Origin: Actinoallomurus purpureus
Lineage (GTDB): Bacteria; Actinomycetota; Actinomycetes; Streptosporangiales; Streptosporangiaceae
Direction: 5' to 3'
NCBI RefSeq assembly: GCF_024055795.1
Contig: NZ_JAMXMY010000039.1
Coordinates: 1-32,907, forward strand
DNA length: 32,907 nt
Translations under genes and position numbers: made by a program
Notes under the pieces: generated by a model
What the model saw: only the letters and a program-made list of their open reading frames with translations
Told to the model about the DNA's origin: nothing
Databases searched by the model: none
Shown here: positions 1 to 7,282 of the stretch, piece by piece
Numbering within the stretch: position 1 is the first letter of the stretch
Layout: each line of letters starts with the position of its first letter

Positions 1-23
1 GATCCATGGAGATCTCATAAGAT
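1..23 (+). promoter_or_regulatory. Promoter P1 (truncated copy of the AGATCT promoter)
   Basis: The -10 hexamer TAAGAT lies at 18-23 and an AGATCT box at 10-15. Two other copies in this window (3866 and 7056) have TTGAGA exactly 17 bases before TAAGAT. By analogy the -35 hexamer of this copy would lie just outside the left edge. It would drive the small-gene operon starting at 49. The -35 is inferred, not seen. Confidence 0.55.
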
Positions 24-48
24 CAGCCTCCTGATTCACGGAGGCCCG

Positions 49-144
49 ATGAGGTCGAACCATCTCCGCGGTGGCGCGCTGCAGCCGATGCTCGCGAACT
101 ACCCGGCGCACGCGCCCGGATTCGACGGGTGGTGGCGGTTCTGA
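49..144 (+). CDS. Short 31-aa leader protein
   Basis: This small frame begins at ATG 49, with GGAGG at 40-44 as a good ribosome binding site. It ends at TGA 142-144, whose last base is the first base of the next ATG. The product starts MRSNHL and ends in an aromatic cluster (FDGWWRF). I recognise no family. Position directly after P1, a strong binding site and a TGATG junction make it a credible coupling or leader gene. The two other AGATCT promoters also precede a short first gene. Confidence 0.5.
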   Translation: MRSNHLRGGALQPMLANYPAHAPGFDGWWRF

Positions 145-614
145 TGCCTGCTGACGACCTGCGCGACCAGCTCACCGCCGCGATCCGCGAGATCCCCGGC
201 CCGACTGCCACTGGAGCCGTCGACGCCGCCCTAGCCGTGTTCGCGACCAAACTCGCCGAACTCGAACAGCAGATCACCGAATACCGGAACACCCAGACCG
301 GTCTCCTGAACGAGCGCGAGGAACAGACCCGTCGCGCCGTCGCCGCCGAGACCGAACGGGACCTCCTGCGTGAAACGCTTGCCGAGACCGACCTCGGCGC
401 GCTCACCCTCGCGCAGTGGGAAGCGATAGCCGACGCCGACGCCGACCGCGACCGCCTCGAAACCGAACGAGACGCGCTCAAAGCCGCTATACGCCATCAC
501 GCGGCCGAAGCGCACCGCCGGAAGTGGGCGCACCAGAGCACCAGCCCCGCCGCCTTCGACGAGCTGCACCGGCTCGGCAACGAGTTGCTCGACCCCCCGG
601 CCGGCGCGTCATGA
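144..614 (+). CDS. Coiled-coil hypothetical protein
   Basis: The product is 156 residues if it starts at ATG 144, which overlaps the stop of the 31-aa gene in a TGATG junction. A GTG at 129 in the same frame is the alternative, but it has no binding site and would overlap the leader gene. Residues from about 30 to 125 are rich in E, A, L, R and Q with heptad-like spacing, suggesting a long coiled coil. The C-terminus is more basic (HRRKW). No catalytic motif is visible. It is the second gene of the P1 operon and is coupled to the next gene by an ATGA overlap. Function unknown. Confidence 0.8.
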   Translation: MPADDLRDQLTAAIREIPGPTATGAVDAALAVFATKLAELEQQITEYRNTQTGLLNEREEQTRRAVAAETERDLLRETLAETDLGALTLAQWEAIADADADRDRLETERDALKAAIRHHAAEAHRRKWAHQSTSPAAFDELHRLGNELLDPPAGAS

Positions 615-904
615 ACTACCCCGAACCGCCAGTCGCGCCAATCATCAAGCTCCAACGCACCTGCCAGCCCTGCCGCGACGCACGCCACGACATCTGCGAA
701 CAGTGGATCGGCGAACTCTTCGACGAACCCCACCACGACTGCCCGTGCGGCTGCCGCACCCCCGGCGAGCGGCTCACGCAGCAGGCCCTCGTCGAGATGA
801 TGCGGACCGACCCCATACGCACCGCCCGGCATGTGGTTGTCGCTGAGGCGTTCAACCGGGGCTCGTTCGACCTCCACCAGCGCATGCGGGGACGGATCCG
901 ATGA
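611..904 (+). CDS. Small zinc-binding hypothetical protein
   Basis: Ninety-seven residues starting at ATG 611, which overlaps the previous stop (ATGA). Cysteines and histidines are grouped as CQPC near residue 20, then C at about 32 and HHDCPCGC at about 47-54, so a structural zinc site is likely. The remainder (TPGERLTQQALVEMM onward) looks helical. Small Cys-rich proteins of this sort are common in actinophage early regions. The specific role is unknown. The stop overlaps the next ATG at 901. Confidence 0.8.
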   Translation: MNYPEPPVAPIIKLQRTCQPCRDARHDICEQWIGELFDEPHHDCPCGCRTPGERLTQQALVEMMRTDPIRTARHVVVAEAFNRGSFDLHQRMRGRIR

Positions 905-1161
905 GCACCCAAATCGAGATCCCCGACGTACCGCCGCTGTCCCACCAGGACATCACGATCATGCGCTGCACCATCTGCGGCGCCATCGTCCCCGGCAACT
1001 GGCGGGTCAGCCGAAAAACGAAGCGGGCCGGGATCGACCACGTCCTCGACCGGCACCGCGCAGACCTGATCGCCGGACGGCTCCGGCCGCCGCTGTTCAT
1101 GAACTGCGCCATCCAGGACCCGTTCTGGTTCGACGAGCGAATCGCCGAGGACGCAGCATGA
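901..1161 (+). CDS. C2H2-like zinc finger protein
   Basis: An 86-residue product starting at ATG 901 in an ATGA overlap. CTIC near residues 23-26 and the histidines of DHVLDRH near residues 46-52 match the spacing of a C2H2 zinc finger. Such proteins usually bind nucleic acid, but this is inferred from one motif. It is translationally coupled on both sides within the P1 operon. Confidence 0.8.
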   Translation: MSTQIEIPDVPPLSHQDITIMRCTICGAIVPGNWRVSRKTKRAGIDHVLDRHRADLIAGRLRPPLFMNCAIQDPFWFDERIAEDAA

Positions 1162-1622
1162 GCGCCGCCGCCACGGTCGTCTGCGAGTTCACGAAGTTCG
1201 CTGGCACCACCTGCGACAGCCCCTCAGCCGCCACCGCCACCTACGGGTGCATCCACGAGCACTTCAAGACCACGGCCCTGTGCGCCTACCACCTGGATCG
1301 CCTCGAAGCGCGGACCTTCGCCTGCCACGCCTGCTGGCTCGGGCCCGAAGGTCACTGGTGCATAGCGATCGGCCGGGCGGACGTCATGAACGACACCCGG
1401 CGAAGGTCCCCGATTACGGGCTGTGCAGCCACTAGGCTGCCGCTCGACCAGACCCCCACGGTCACCAGGAGGACCCCAGACAAACGAAAAGCGGCCCTGC
1501 CAGGGGCCGCTCTCCCAAACTTCAAATCGCCTAGCGCCACCGTCTCGCAGCTCTCCGGTTTTCCAGGCCCACGGAGCTCGCGAGGTGTGAACGCGCCTTA
1601 TTCACGTCGGAGCCCAAGATAG
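1158..1622 (+). CDS. Cys/His-rich hypothetical protein with doubtful C-terminus
   Basis: Starts at ATG 1158 in an ATGA overlap and stays open to TAG 1620-1622 (154 residues). The first 75 residues look real: C9, C19, C31, the histidines of IHEH, CAYH and CHAC form a likely zinc-binding core. From about 1400 onward the codon usage loses its GC-rich third positions, and the frame runs through a strong hairpin at 1490-1511. The true protein may be shorter, with an ancestral stop lost, or its tail may take part in a shift into the downstream frame, which is open from 1535. Confidence 0.6.
   Translation: MSAAATVVCEFTKFAGTTCDSPSAATATYGCIHEHFKTTALCAYHLDRLEARTFACHACWLGPEGHWCIAIGRADVMNDTRRRSPITGCAATRLPLDQTPTVTRRTPDKRKAALPGAALPNFKSPSATVSQLSGFPGPRSSRGVNAPYSRRSPR
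1490..1511. terminator. Hairpin terminator, possibly bidirectional
   Basis: AGCGGCCC at 1490-1497 pairs perfectly with GGGCCGCT at 1504-1511 around a 6-base loop. An A-rich run (AAACGAAAA) precedes it, so the minus-strand transcript would have a U-rich tail. On the plus strand it has no T run, as is frequent in high-GC bacteria. It lies inside the open tail of the 1158-1622 frame, which argues that the tail is not real coding sequence. Confidence 0.55.
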
Positions 1623-1951
1623 CACCGCTCACCGACGTCGGCGAAGCACGCCCAACTTCGGGCGCGTCGCCCACGTCCACACGCCACCGGCACACCGCCG
1701 CCCACCGCCGCGCACGCCGGACCCGCCGCGCCACCGAACGCGCACGCGCGCAGCGCCGCGCTCGAGCCCGCGCAGCCACCCAGCCGCCCCGCCGCATCGA
1801 CATTCACAAGGCCATCCCCGACGGCTCACGGCGCGCCAGATCGCAGCCCGCGGCCCTCCGCGCGCTCGAGCACCGCATCGCCGAAGAGGCGGATCTCGGC
1901 CGGCTCCGCGCCGACGCCGAACGCAACGCCCTCAAAGTCGCCCGCGCCCTC

Positions 1952-2923
1952 GTGTTCTCCGCCCACTGGCGCACGATGGTCGCCCGGCCCGGCTGGCAGA
2001 CGCTCATGGACCGCACCGGCCTGAAGCGCTCGACCATCGCGAGGTATCTCGCCCTGTTCAACTCCTGGGGGCTCCTCGGCCGCGTCCGCCGAGGATCGAC
2101 CTGGCGGACGCGTGGCTGCGACATCGACGACAAGACCGGGAACCTCGCCGGCGAGTACGTCATCTGCGTCCCTGAGCAGGTAGAGCATCACTCCACCATC
2201 TCGGGAAGTGATGCCGAGCAGCCTGTGGAAGAAACTCGGACCCCTTCTCTGGCTTCCCGTAGGGAGCCAGAGAAGCCCCTCACGCACGCACGCGAGACCA
2301 GCGACCCAGAGCCGACCACGAACCTGTGGCCCATCGGCCGAGCCCCGCAGACGAGGAGGGACCAGCTCCACGCGTCGAAACGACTCATCGACCAGCTGCC
2401 CGTCTTCCGTGACCGCACCGCCCGGTACGTCCGGAGCATCTTCCGCGACGTCTACGCAGCCGGATGGTCACCCGCGCAGATCGCTCACGCCCTCGACCAC
2501 ACCCCCGCCGGCGTTGCGTACTGGCACACCGAGCAGGTCCGCCACCCCGCCGCCTGGGCCAAGAACCGGCTCAACGCATGGCAGCGCGAAGACGGTATGT
2601 GGGTCACTCCCCCGGTCAAGCTCGGTGCCGGCCGGACGACCGACCTCGAGCACCAGGACGTCGCCGAGCTCGCTCAAGCGCCCCGCCTTGAGGCCGAGCA
2701 GACCACCGCGCACGCCAGCGTCGCCCGCCAGGCGCTTGCCACCGTACGAGCCCGCCTCACCCGCAAGCAGTCCGAGTGGGTCGGGCTCGGCGTCAGCCTG
2801 CCCGATGCCAATGGGCGCATCACAGCTACCACCGAGGCGCCCGATACCTACCAGGCCGCGGGCTCAAGCGGTGATGACTGGCTACTGCGGAACGCCGCCG
2901 CTGCGGCGAGGGGGGTCGCATGA
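1952..2923 (+). CDS. Winged-helix replication-initiator-like protein, 5' end unresolved
   Basis: From GTG 1952 the product is 323 residues. An HTH/winged-helix stretch lies at about residues 10-45 (WQTLMDRTGLKRSTIARYLALF then GLLGRV), resembling N-terminal domains of actinobacterial plasmid replication initiators. The rest has a long polar linker, then a region rich in W, R and A (about 140-215). The same frame is open upstream back to 1535 with typical GC-rich codons, and the sequence just before GTG 1952 (EEADLGRLRADAERNALKV) looks like genuine helix. No ATG, GTG or TTG occurs in that frame between 1535 and 1952. The annotated start is therefore only the first canonical codon. A replication role is inferred. 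Confidence 0.65.
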   Translation: MFSAHWRTMVARPGWQTLMDRTGLKRSTIARYLALFNSWGLLGRVRRGSTWRTRGCDIDDKTGNLAGEYVICVPEQVEHHSTISGSDAEQPVEETRTPSLASRREPEKPLTHARETSDPEPTTNLWPIGRAPQTRRDQLHASKRLIDQLPVFRDRTARYVRSIFRDVYAAGWSPAQIAHALDHTPAGVAYWHTEQVRHPAAWAKNRLNAWQREDGMWVTPPVKLGAGRTTDLEHQDVAELAQAPRLEAEQTTAHASVARQALATVRARLTRKQSEWVGLGVSLPDANGRITATTEAPDTYQAAGSSGDDWLLRNAAAAARGVA

Positions 2924-2946
2924 TGGTTACCGACCGGCCGCGGCCC

Positions 2947-3591
2947 TCACAGCGTCATGATCGTGGGCTTAAACGACGACGGCTGAGCCGGAACCGGATC
3001 TTCATAGCCGCTGAGCAGCCAACCATCGCCGGGAGCCTGCGGCGGCAAAGCCAGATTCAGCACCTGGTCGTCATCCATGATGACGACGCCGTGCATGTGC
3101 AGCTCATGGACGAACTGCGGCACCATGCCGGCCTCGATCGGCCTGAGCTGCTCCGGAAGCTGAATCTCGGGGTTCTCCTCACGGAACGCGCGGTAGAACT
3201 CCGGATCGGAGAGCTGGTCAACGAGAGCGTCCAACGAGTACGGAGCGCACAGGCCAGGGCTGTCCGGGACGCCGAAGGCCACCGTCCCCCGGCTCATCTG
3301 GTCGTCGAGGTACAGCGCGGCCGTCGGCACACGTCCCTGGTACAGCGGGCCGAGCTTGATCACCGTCGTGACGAACTTCCGCATCTCAGCGTCCAGCCGA
3401 GGGTCGCGGCTGGCGCGATGATCGCCGAAGTCCTTAATGTGCGCGGGCACCGTGATCCACTCGCTGTACGCCTCGAACGGTGGCCGCAGCTCGAAGAGCG
3501 GGCACTTCGGTGCCCTGGCTTCGCGGCGCGCACGCTCGCGGGCCAACCTCTTGTCACGGGCAGAGCGGTTCTTCGCCGGCTTCTTCGTCAC
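2947..3591 (-). CDS. Hypothetical protein, lone minus-strand gene
   Basis: A 214-residue product starting at GTG 3591 on the minus strand, with AAGGA seven bases upstream. The N-terminal 30 residues are strongly basic (TKKPAKNRSARDKRLARER). The remainder has a balanced globular composition. The plus-strand frame opposite is arginine-rich and looks like its shadow. It is the only minus-strand gene in the first 18 kb and could be an independently expressed insertion (moron). No family recognised. Confidence 0.75.
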   Translation of the reverse strand: MTKKPAKNRSARDKRLARERARREARAPKCPLFELRPPFEAYSEWITVPAHIKDFGDHRASRDPRLDAEMRKFVTTVIKLGPLYQGRVPTAALYLDDQMSRGTVAFGVPDSPGLCAPYSLDALVDQLSDPEFYRAFREENPEIQLPEQLRPIEAGMVPQFVHELHMHGVVIMDDDQVLNLALPPQAPGDGWLLSGYEDPVPAQPSSFKPTIMTL

Positions 3592-3668
3592 GCCCAGTTC
3601 CTTGCGCTGCGGTGGCGTCGTCGAGGCGAGCGTAGCCCGGCGGATCCGGCCATGGCGGGAGGTGCCGC

Positions 3669-3860
3669 GTGAGCTTCTTCAAGCAGGTCCCCCTCACCGA
3701 GCTCGAGCAGCCTTGCGGCCGACGGCGTGTGACTGCCGGGCGCGGATCAGCGTGGTCGTACGGCGGGTTGCGTGATCGTCTCCGGATACAGATCGCCACA
3801 GGTCTTTACAGGGTAAAGGCGTCTGCCCTGGTGGCTACGGCCCCCTATCTCCCGCATTAG
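3669..3860 (+). CDS. Small hypothetical protein
   Basis: GTG 3669 is preceded by GGGAGG six bases upstream, which is the main support. The 63-residue product (MSFFKQVPL...) has no recognisable motif, and codon usage in its second half is less GC-biased than in neighbours. It ends just before promoter P2. It may be a remnant of a gene disrupted by the minus-strand insertion at 2947-3591. Confidence 0.35.
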   Translation: MSFFKQVPLTELEQPCGRRRVTAGRGSAWSYGGLRDRLRIQIATGLYRVKASALVATAPYLPH

Positions 3861-3865
3861 ATCTC

Positions 3866-3894
3866 TTGAGATCTATACAGGAAAGACGTAAGAT
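3866..3894 (+). promoter_or_regulatory. Promoter P2 with AGATCT operator-like boxes
   Basis: TTGAGA at 3866-3871 and TAAGAT at 3889-3894 are separated by exactly 17 bases. AGATCT occurs at 3859-3864, overlapping the -35 region at 3869-3874, and at 3891-3896 over the -10, and AGATC recurs at 3901. The boxes look like binding sites for a dimeric regulator acting on the promoter. The spacing and hexamers match P3 at 7056. It would drive the RNA-repair operon starting at 3921. Confidence 0.75.
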
Positions 3895-3920
3895 CTGTAT
3901 AGATCCACGGGAGAGAGGGA

Positions 3921-4157
3921 GTGGCCGTGACACCGGCAGGCAACCCGCGTATCTGGCGCAAGAACCGACGCAAAGCCGACAGGGGCATCCCGGCCGGCCG
4001 CCGCACCACACACCGAGCCAAGACCGAAGAGCCCACCCCGGGCTCGACCTGGATGCGCCGCCACCCCGGCGAGCTTCCGCCGTACATCCTCCGCCGCCAC
4101 CCCGGCGCGCTCAAGACGTGGGAAGCCCTCCGCGCCCTCCGTCCGGACGGCGCCTGA
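3921..4157 (+). CDS. Small basic hypothetical protein
   Basis: Starts at GTG 3921 after a purine-rich binding site (GGGAGAGAGGGA). The 78-residue product is very basic and proline-rich, with two RRHPG repeats (about residues 46-50 and 59-63). Basic charge suggests nucleic-acid binding, but no fold is recognised. It is the first gene of the P2 operon. Its stop overlaps the next ATG (TGATG). Confidence 0.7.
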   Translation: MAVTPAGNPRIWRKNRRKADRGIPAGRRTTHRAKTEEPTPGSTWMRRHPGELPPYILRRHPGALKTWEALRALRPDGA

Positions 4158-4534
4158 TGGCCGCTGCAGTGGACACCGACAAGGTCACGCAGGTGATGCG
4201 GCAGTTCGATCGCGGCGGACGCGACTGGTGCGGCTGGAAGATCCACGGCTCAACAGAGGACCCCAGCCACGTCCTGATCACCTGCGACGTCCCCGACGAC
4301 TGGGCCCGCACGATGCCCGGTCCCGCCACCCAGCAAGGCATCGCCCGGCACCTGCACAGATTCGCCGACGCGCTATCTGACGCCGGGTTCGGGATCGCGA
4401 TGTGGAAATGGCGTGGCATGGCCGACGTGCTCATCGTCGCCGCCAACCAGGCCACCACCGATGAAATCGCGCCCCGCATCCGGGCGCACCTGACCGGCCT
4501 GAACCCCGAGCCGGCAGCGCCCACCACCCGATAG
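4157..4534 (+). CDS. Hypothetical protein
   Basis: ATG 4157 shares its first base with the preceding stop. The 125-residue product shows alternating hydrophobic strands and helices (CGWKIHG, HVLITCDV, FGIAMWKW, ADVLIVAAN), suggesting a small alpha/beta domain. No catalytic signature is seen. It sits between the basic P2 leader gene and the RNA ligase and may belong functionally with RNA repair, but this is inference from position. Confidence 0.75.
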   Translation: MAAAVDTDKVTQVMRQFDRGGRDWCGWKIHGSTEDPSHVLITCDVPDDWARTMPGPATQQGIARHLHRFADALSDAGFGIAMWKWRGMADVLIVAANQATTDEIAPRIRAHLTGLNPEPAAPTTR

Positions 4535-4562
4535 CCCCCGCCCCCAACAGAACGGCTCCCTC

Positions 4563-5651
4563 ATGACGGCACCGAAGGTCCACCTCGGCGACCTGTTTGA
4601 CCTCGGCGAACTCGCCGAGATGCTCGACGCCGGGTACATCCGCCAGCAGATCCACCCGGACCTCCCGCTGACGATCCTCAACTACACCGAGAAGGCACAG
4701 TACGAGCGGGTCTGGACCGACGTGACCCGCCAGTGCCGCGGCCTCATCGTCCGGGACGGCTCCTACGTCGTCGCCCGGCCGTGGGCGAAGTTCTTCAACT
4801 ACGGCGAGCACCCCGACGGCGCCCTCGACCTGGCCGCGCCGGCCGAGGTCACCGACAAGCAGGACGGCAGCCTCGGCATCCTCTACCTCGGCACAGACGG
4901 CTGGATGATCGCCACCCGTGGATCGTTCACCAGCGACCAGGCGCTCCACGCGACCACTATCTTCCGTCGGCGGTACGGCGACTTCGAGCCCCCGGACGGC
5001 ATGACCGCCCTCTTCGAGATCGTCTACCCGGCGAACCGCATCGTCTTGGACTACGGCAATACCGACGATCTGATCCTTCTCGGCGCCGTCGACATCGCGA
5101 CGGGCGAAGCGGTCGGCCCGGACTGGGTGTCCGGCTGGTACGGCCCGATGGCCGAGACCTTCCCGGCCCGCACCCTCGGCGAAGCGCTCGCGCTACCGCC
5201 GCGGCCGAACGCCGAAGGCGTCGTCGTCCGCCTCATCGACACCGGCCTGATGGTGAAGTTGAAACAGGAAGACTACGTTCAGCTCCACCGCATCGTCACC
5301 GGCCTGAACGCCCGCGTCGTCTGGGAACAGCTCGGTGCCGGCAAGACCGTCGCGGACACCTGCGAGCCGCTCCCCGACGAGCTCCACGACTGGGTGAAGG
5401 ACCTCGCCGCGGACCTGACCGGCAAGGCCCTCGCGATGCTCACCGCCGCCCGCGAAGAGCACGAGACGATCCTCGCCGGCCTGCCGGACGGCTGGACACG
5501 CAAGGACTACGCGGCCATCGCCGGGCGCTCCACGAACCGGGCGTGGCTGTTCCTGCTCCTGGACGGCAAGGACCCGTCACCGAAGATCTGGCGGACGCTC
5601 CGCCCTTCCGGCGACGACAGGCCGCTGAACATCACCGAGGACGTGGCGTAA
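4563..5651 (+). CDS. T4 Rnl1-type RNA ligase
   Basis: This 362-residue protein carries the nucleotidyltransferase motifs of ATP-dependent RNA ligases. Motif I is KQDGS with the predicted AMP-accepting lysine at residue 99, the position it also holds in T4 Rnl1. Motif III is FEIVY (151-155), motif IV EGVVVR (218-223) and motif V VKLK (231-234). The C-terminal third is helical, as in Rnl1. The family seals 5'-phosphate to 3'-OH RNA ends, classically to repair tRNA cut by host anticodon nucleases. Its stop overlaps the start of the Pnkp gene (TAATG), so the two repair enzymes are co-translated. Start at ATG 4563; the binding site is weak. Confidence 0.93.
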   Translation: MTAPKVHLGDLFDLGELAEMLDAGYIRQQIHPDLPLTILNYTEKAQYERVWTDVTRQCRGLIVRDGSYVVARPWAKFFNYGEHPDGALDLAAPAEVTDKQDGSLGILYLGTDGWMIATRGSFTSDQALHATTIFRRRYGDFEPPDGMTALFEIVYPANRIVLDYGNTDDLILLGAVDIATGEAVGPDWVSGWYGPMAETFPARTLGEALALPPRPNAEGVVVRLIDTGLMVKLKQEDYVQLHRIVTGLNARVVWEQLGAGKTVADTCEPLPDELHDWVKDLAADLTGKALAMLTAAREEHETILAGLPDGWTRKDYAAIAGRSTNRAWLFLLLDGKDPSPKIWRTLRPSGDDRPLNITEDVA

Positions 5652-6559
5652 TGGGCACCCTCCACATCACTCGCGGCCTGCCCGGTAGCGGCAAGACCAC
5701 CTGGGCCCACCAATGGACCGCGCAGAACACCGACCGCCGGGTCCGCGTCAATCGCGACGACCTGCGGGGGATGCTCGACGACAGCCGCTGGATCAAAGGC
5801 GTCACCGAAGGGCGGATGCTCGCCGCCCGTGACGCCGCCGTCCTGGCCCTGCTCCGCCTCGGCCTGGACGTCGCCTGTGACGACACGAACCTGCCGAATC
5901 ACGCCGTCCGCGCCCTGGCCAAGCTCGCCCGGCAGGCCGGCGCGGAGCTCGAGGTCCACGACTTCACCGACGTGCCGCTGGAGACCTGCATCGCCCGCGA
6001 CGCGGCACGGGACCGGACGGTCGGCGAGGCGGTCATCCGGGACATGCACGCCCGGTTCCTGAACGGCCGGCCGCGGCCACTGCCCCTCCCGGCCGATCTG
6101 ACGCCCATCGTCGCGGGACCTCGGCCGTACGAGCCGAAGCCCGGCACCCGCCGGGCCGCGCTCGTCGACATCGACGGCACCGTCGCCCTCATGGGCGCCC
6201 GATCGCCCTACGACGAGACCAGCGTCAGCGACGACCAGCCGAACCGGCCGGTGATCGAGGTCGCCCGCGCGCTGCGCGGTGACGGGTGCCGGATCGTGTT
6301 CCTGTCCGGCCGCACCGAGACCTGCCGCGAGGCCACCACCGCCTGGCTCCACCGACACGTCGGCGGCCAGTTCGACGGCCCGTTCATGCGCAAGGCCGGC
6401 GACACCCGCCGGGACTCGATCGTCAAGGCCGAGCTCTTCGACCGGCACGTCCGCGACACCTACGACGTGAGGTGCGTCCTGGATGACCGCAACCAGGTCG
6501 TCGAGATGTGGCGGTCGCTGGGCCTGACGGTCCTGCAGGTTGCGGAAGGAGATTTCTGA
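5651..6559 (+). CDS. pnkp: Polynucleotide 5'-kinase/3'-phosphatase (T4 Pnkp type)
   Basis: The 302-residue product is essentially the length of T4 Pnkp (301). The kinase P-loop GLPGSGKT spans 9-16 with K15 and T16. The acylphosphatase (DxDGT) motif DIDGT is at 173-177, followed by FLSGR (217-221) and LDDRNQVVEMWR (277-288). These enzymes remove 2',3'-cyclic or 3' phosphate and phosphorylate the 5'-OH, preparing RNA ends for the ligase encoded just upstream. GAGGA precedes ATG 5651, which overlaps the ligase stop. Some mycobacteriophages also carry Rnl1 and Pnkp. The antidefence role is inferred. Confidence 0.95.
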   Translation: MGTLHITRGLPGSGKTTWAHQWTAQNTDRRVRVNRDDLRGMLDDSRWIKGVTEGRMLAARDAAVLALLRLGLDVACDDTNLPNHAVRALAKLARQAGAELEVHDFTDVPLETCIARDAARDRTVGEAVIRDMHARFLNGRPRPLPLPADLTPIVAGPRPYEPKPGTRRAALVDIDGTVALMGARSPYDETSVSDDQPNRPVIEVARALRGDGCRIVFLSGRTETCREATTAWLHRHVGGQFDGPFMRKAGDTRRDSIVKAELFDRHVRDTYDVRCVLDDRNQVVEMWRSLGLTVLQVAEGDF

Positions 6560-6562
6560 CGC

Positions 6563-7009
6563 ATGAAGCCGGCGCTGGCCATGGCGGAACCGTCGGAGCC
6601 CGGGTCGTCAGCGGGGACGAGCGAGCCGCCTGAATGTGGTTCGTACGCCGGATACAGAGCGCACATCAATCGCGACGAGGACCCCTGCGACCGGTGCAAG
6701 GTCGCCAACGCCGCCTACATGCGCAGCTGGCGAGCCAGCCAGGAAGAACGACCGTGTGCCTGCTGTGGCCTTCCCGGCCGCATCGTCTCCCGTGGTTGGC
6801 GGCAAGCGTGCTACGAGCGCTGGAACAGCGCCGGGCGTCCCGCCGGCGGACCGCCTCCCCCACGCATGTCGCGCGCTCAGGCACTCATCGAGTACCGGGC
6901 GATCCGCGGCACGTCGACCGATGAGGTGATCGCTGAGCGACTCGGCGTCGGCATCAAGACGATCCGCCGGTACGAGGCGGCGCTGAGGCAGGCGGGGCTC
7001 GTCTGGTGA
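6563..7009 (+). CDS. Zinc-ribbon and helix-turn-helix protein
   Basis: A 148-residue product starting at ATG 6563, downstream of AAGGAG. Residues 25-52 hold a pattern common in actinophage DNA-binding proteins: CGSYAGYRAH, then CDRCK and NAAYMR. A second Cys cluster (CACCG) lies near 65-69. The C-terminus (about 118-145) is a clear HTH: STDEVIAERLGVGIKTIRRY. It is the last gene of the P2 operon, just before P3, so it may regulate one of the AGATCT promoters. That link is inferred. Confidence 0.85.
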   Translation: MKPALAMAEPSEPGSSAGTSEPPECGSYAGYRAHINRDEDPCDRCKVANAAYMRSWRASQEERPCACCGLPGRIVSRGWRQACYERWNSAGRPAGGPPPPRMSRAQALIEYRAIRGTSTDEVIAERLGVGIKTIRRYEAALRQAGLVW

Positions 7010-7055
7010 GCACCGCCCACCCGACAGATTCCTGCGACCGGATCACTGAGAAACC

Positions 7056-7084
7056 TTGAGATCTATAGAGATCTCACTTAAGAT
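7056..7084 (+). promoter_or_regulatory. Promoter P3 with AGATCT operator-like boxes
   Basis: TTGAGA at 7056-7061 and TAAGAT at 7079-7084 are 17 bases apart. AGATCT occurs three times: overlapping the -35 (7059), in the spacer (7069) and over the -10 (7081). Compared with P2, the -35 box, the following TCTATA, and the -10 with its downstream CTGTA are identical. It drives the gene at 7113 and the DNA-modification operon after it. Confidence 0.78.
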
Positions 7085-7112
7085 CTGTACATAAGCGATC
7101 TCGGGAGGGGCC

Positions 7113-7274
7113 ATGGTGAACGGACTGCCGGTACTGCACAAGACCGACCTGGCTGCCTACCGCTTCACCGTTCCCCAGCTCCTCGGCCTCGCCGAGACCT
7201 ACTTCGAGGACAAGGACACCCTCGCTCTCATCGCTGCCGAACTCGAAGACCGCGGTCTCGACCCCTACGCCTAG
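7113..7274 (+). CDS. 53-aa leader protein of the modification operon
   Basis: ATG 7113 follows GGGAGGGG by two to seven bases, about 30 bases below the P3 -10 box. The 53-residue product (MVNGLPVLHK start, LDPYA end) is acidic and helical in its second half (LAETYFEDKDTLALIAAEL). Codon usage is strongly GC-biased, which supports it. It ends eight bases before the methyltransferase start. No family recognised. Confidence 0.75.
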   Translation: MVNGLPVLHKTDLAAYRFTVPQLLGLAETYFEDKDTLALIAAELEDRGLDPYA

Positions 7275-7282
7275 GAGCTTCG

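Noticed and set aside
2920-3672. Plus-strand frame with ATGA and GTGA overlaps at both ends, opposite the 2947-3591 gene
   Set aside because: The product is arginine- and histidine-rich with no globular pattern, typical of an antisense shadow. The minus-strand protein is much more plausible. The overlaps may be remnants of an older operon.
4733-5650. Long arginine/proline-rich frame antecedent to the Pnkp start in the same frame
   Set aside because: It overlaps the RNA ligase in another frame and has the composition of a shadow. The real Pnkp start is ATG 5651.
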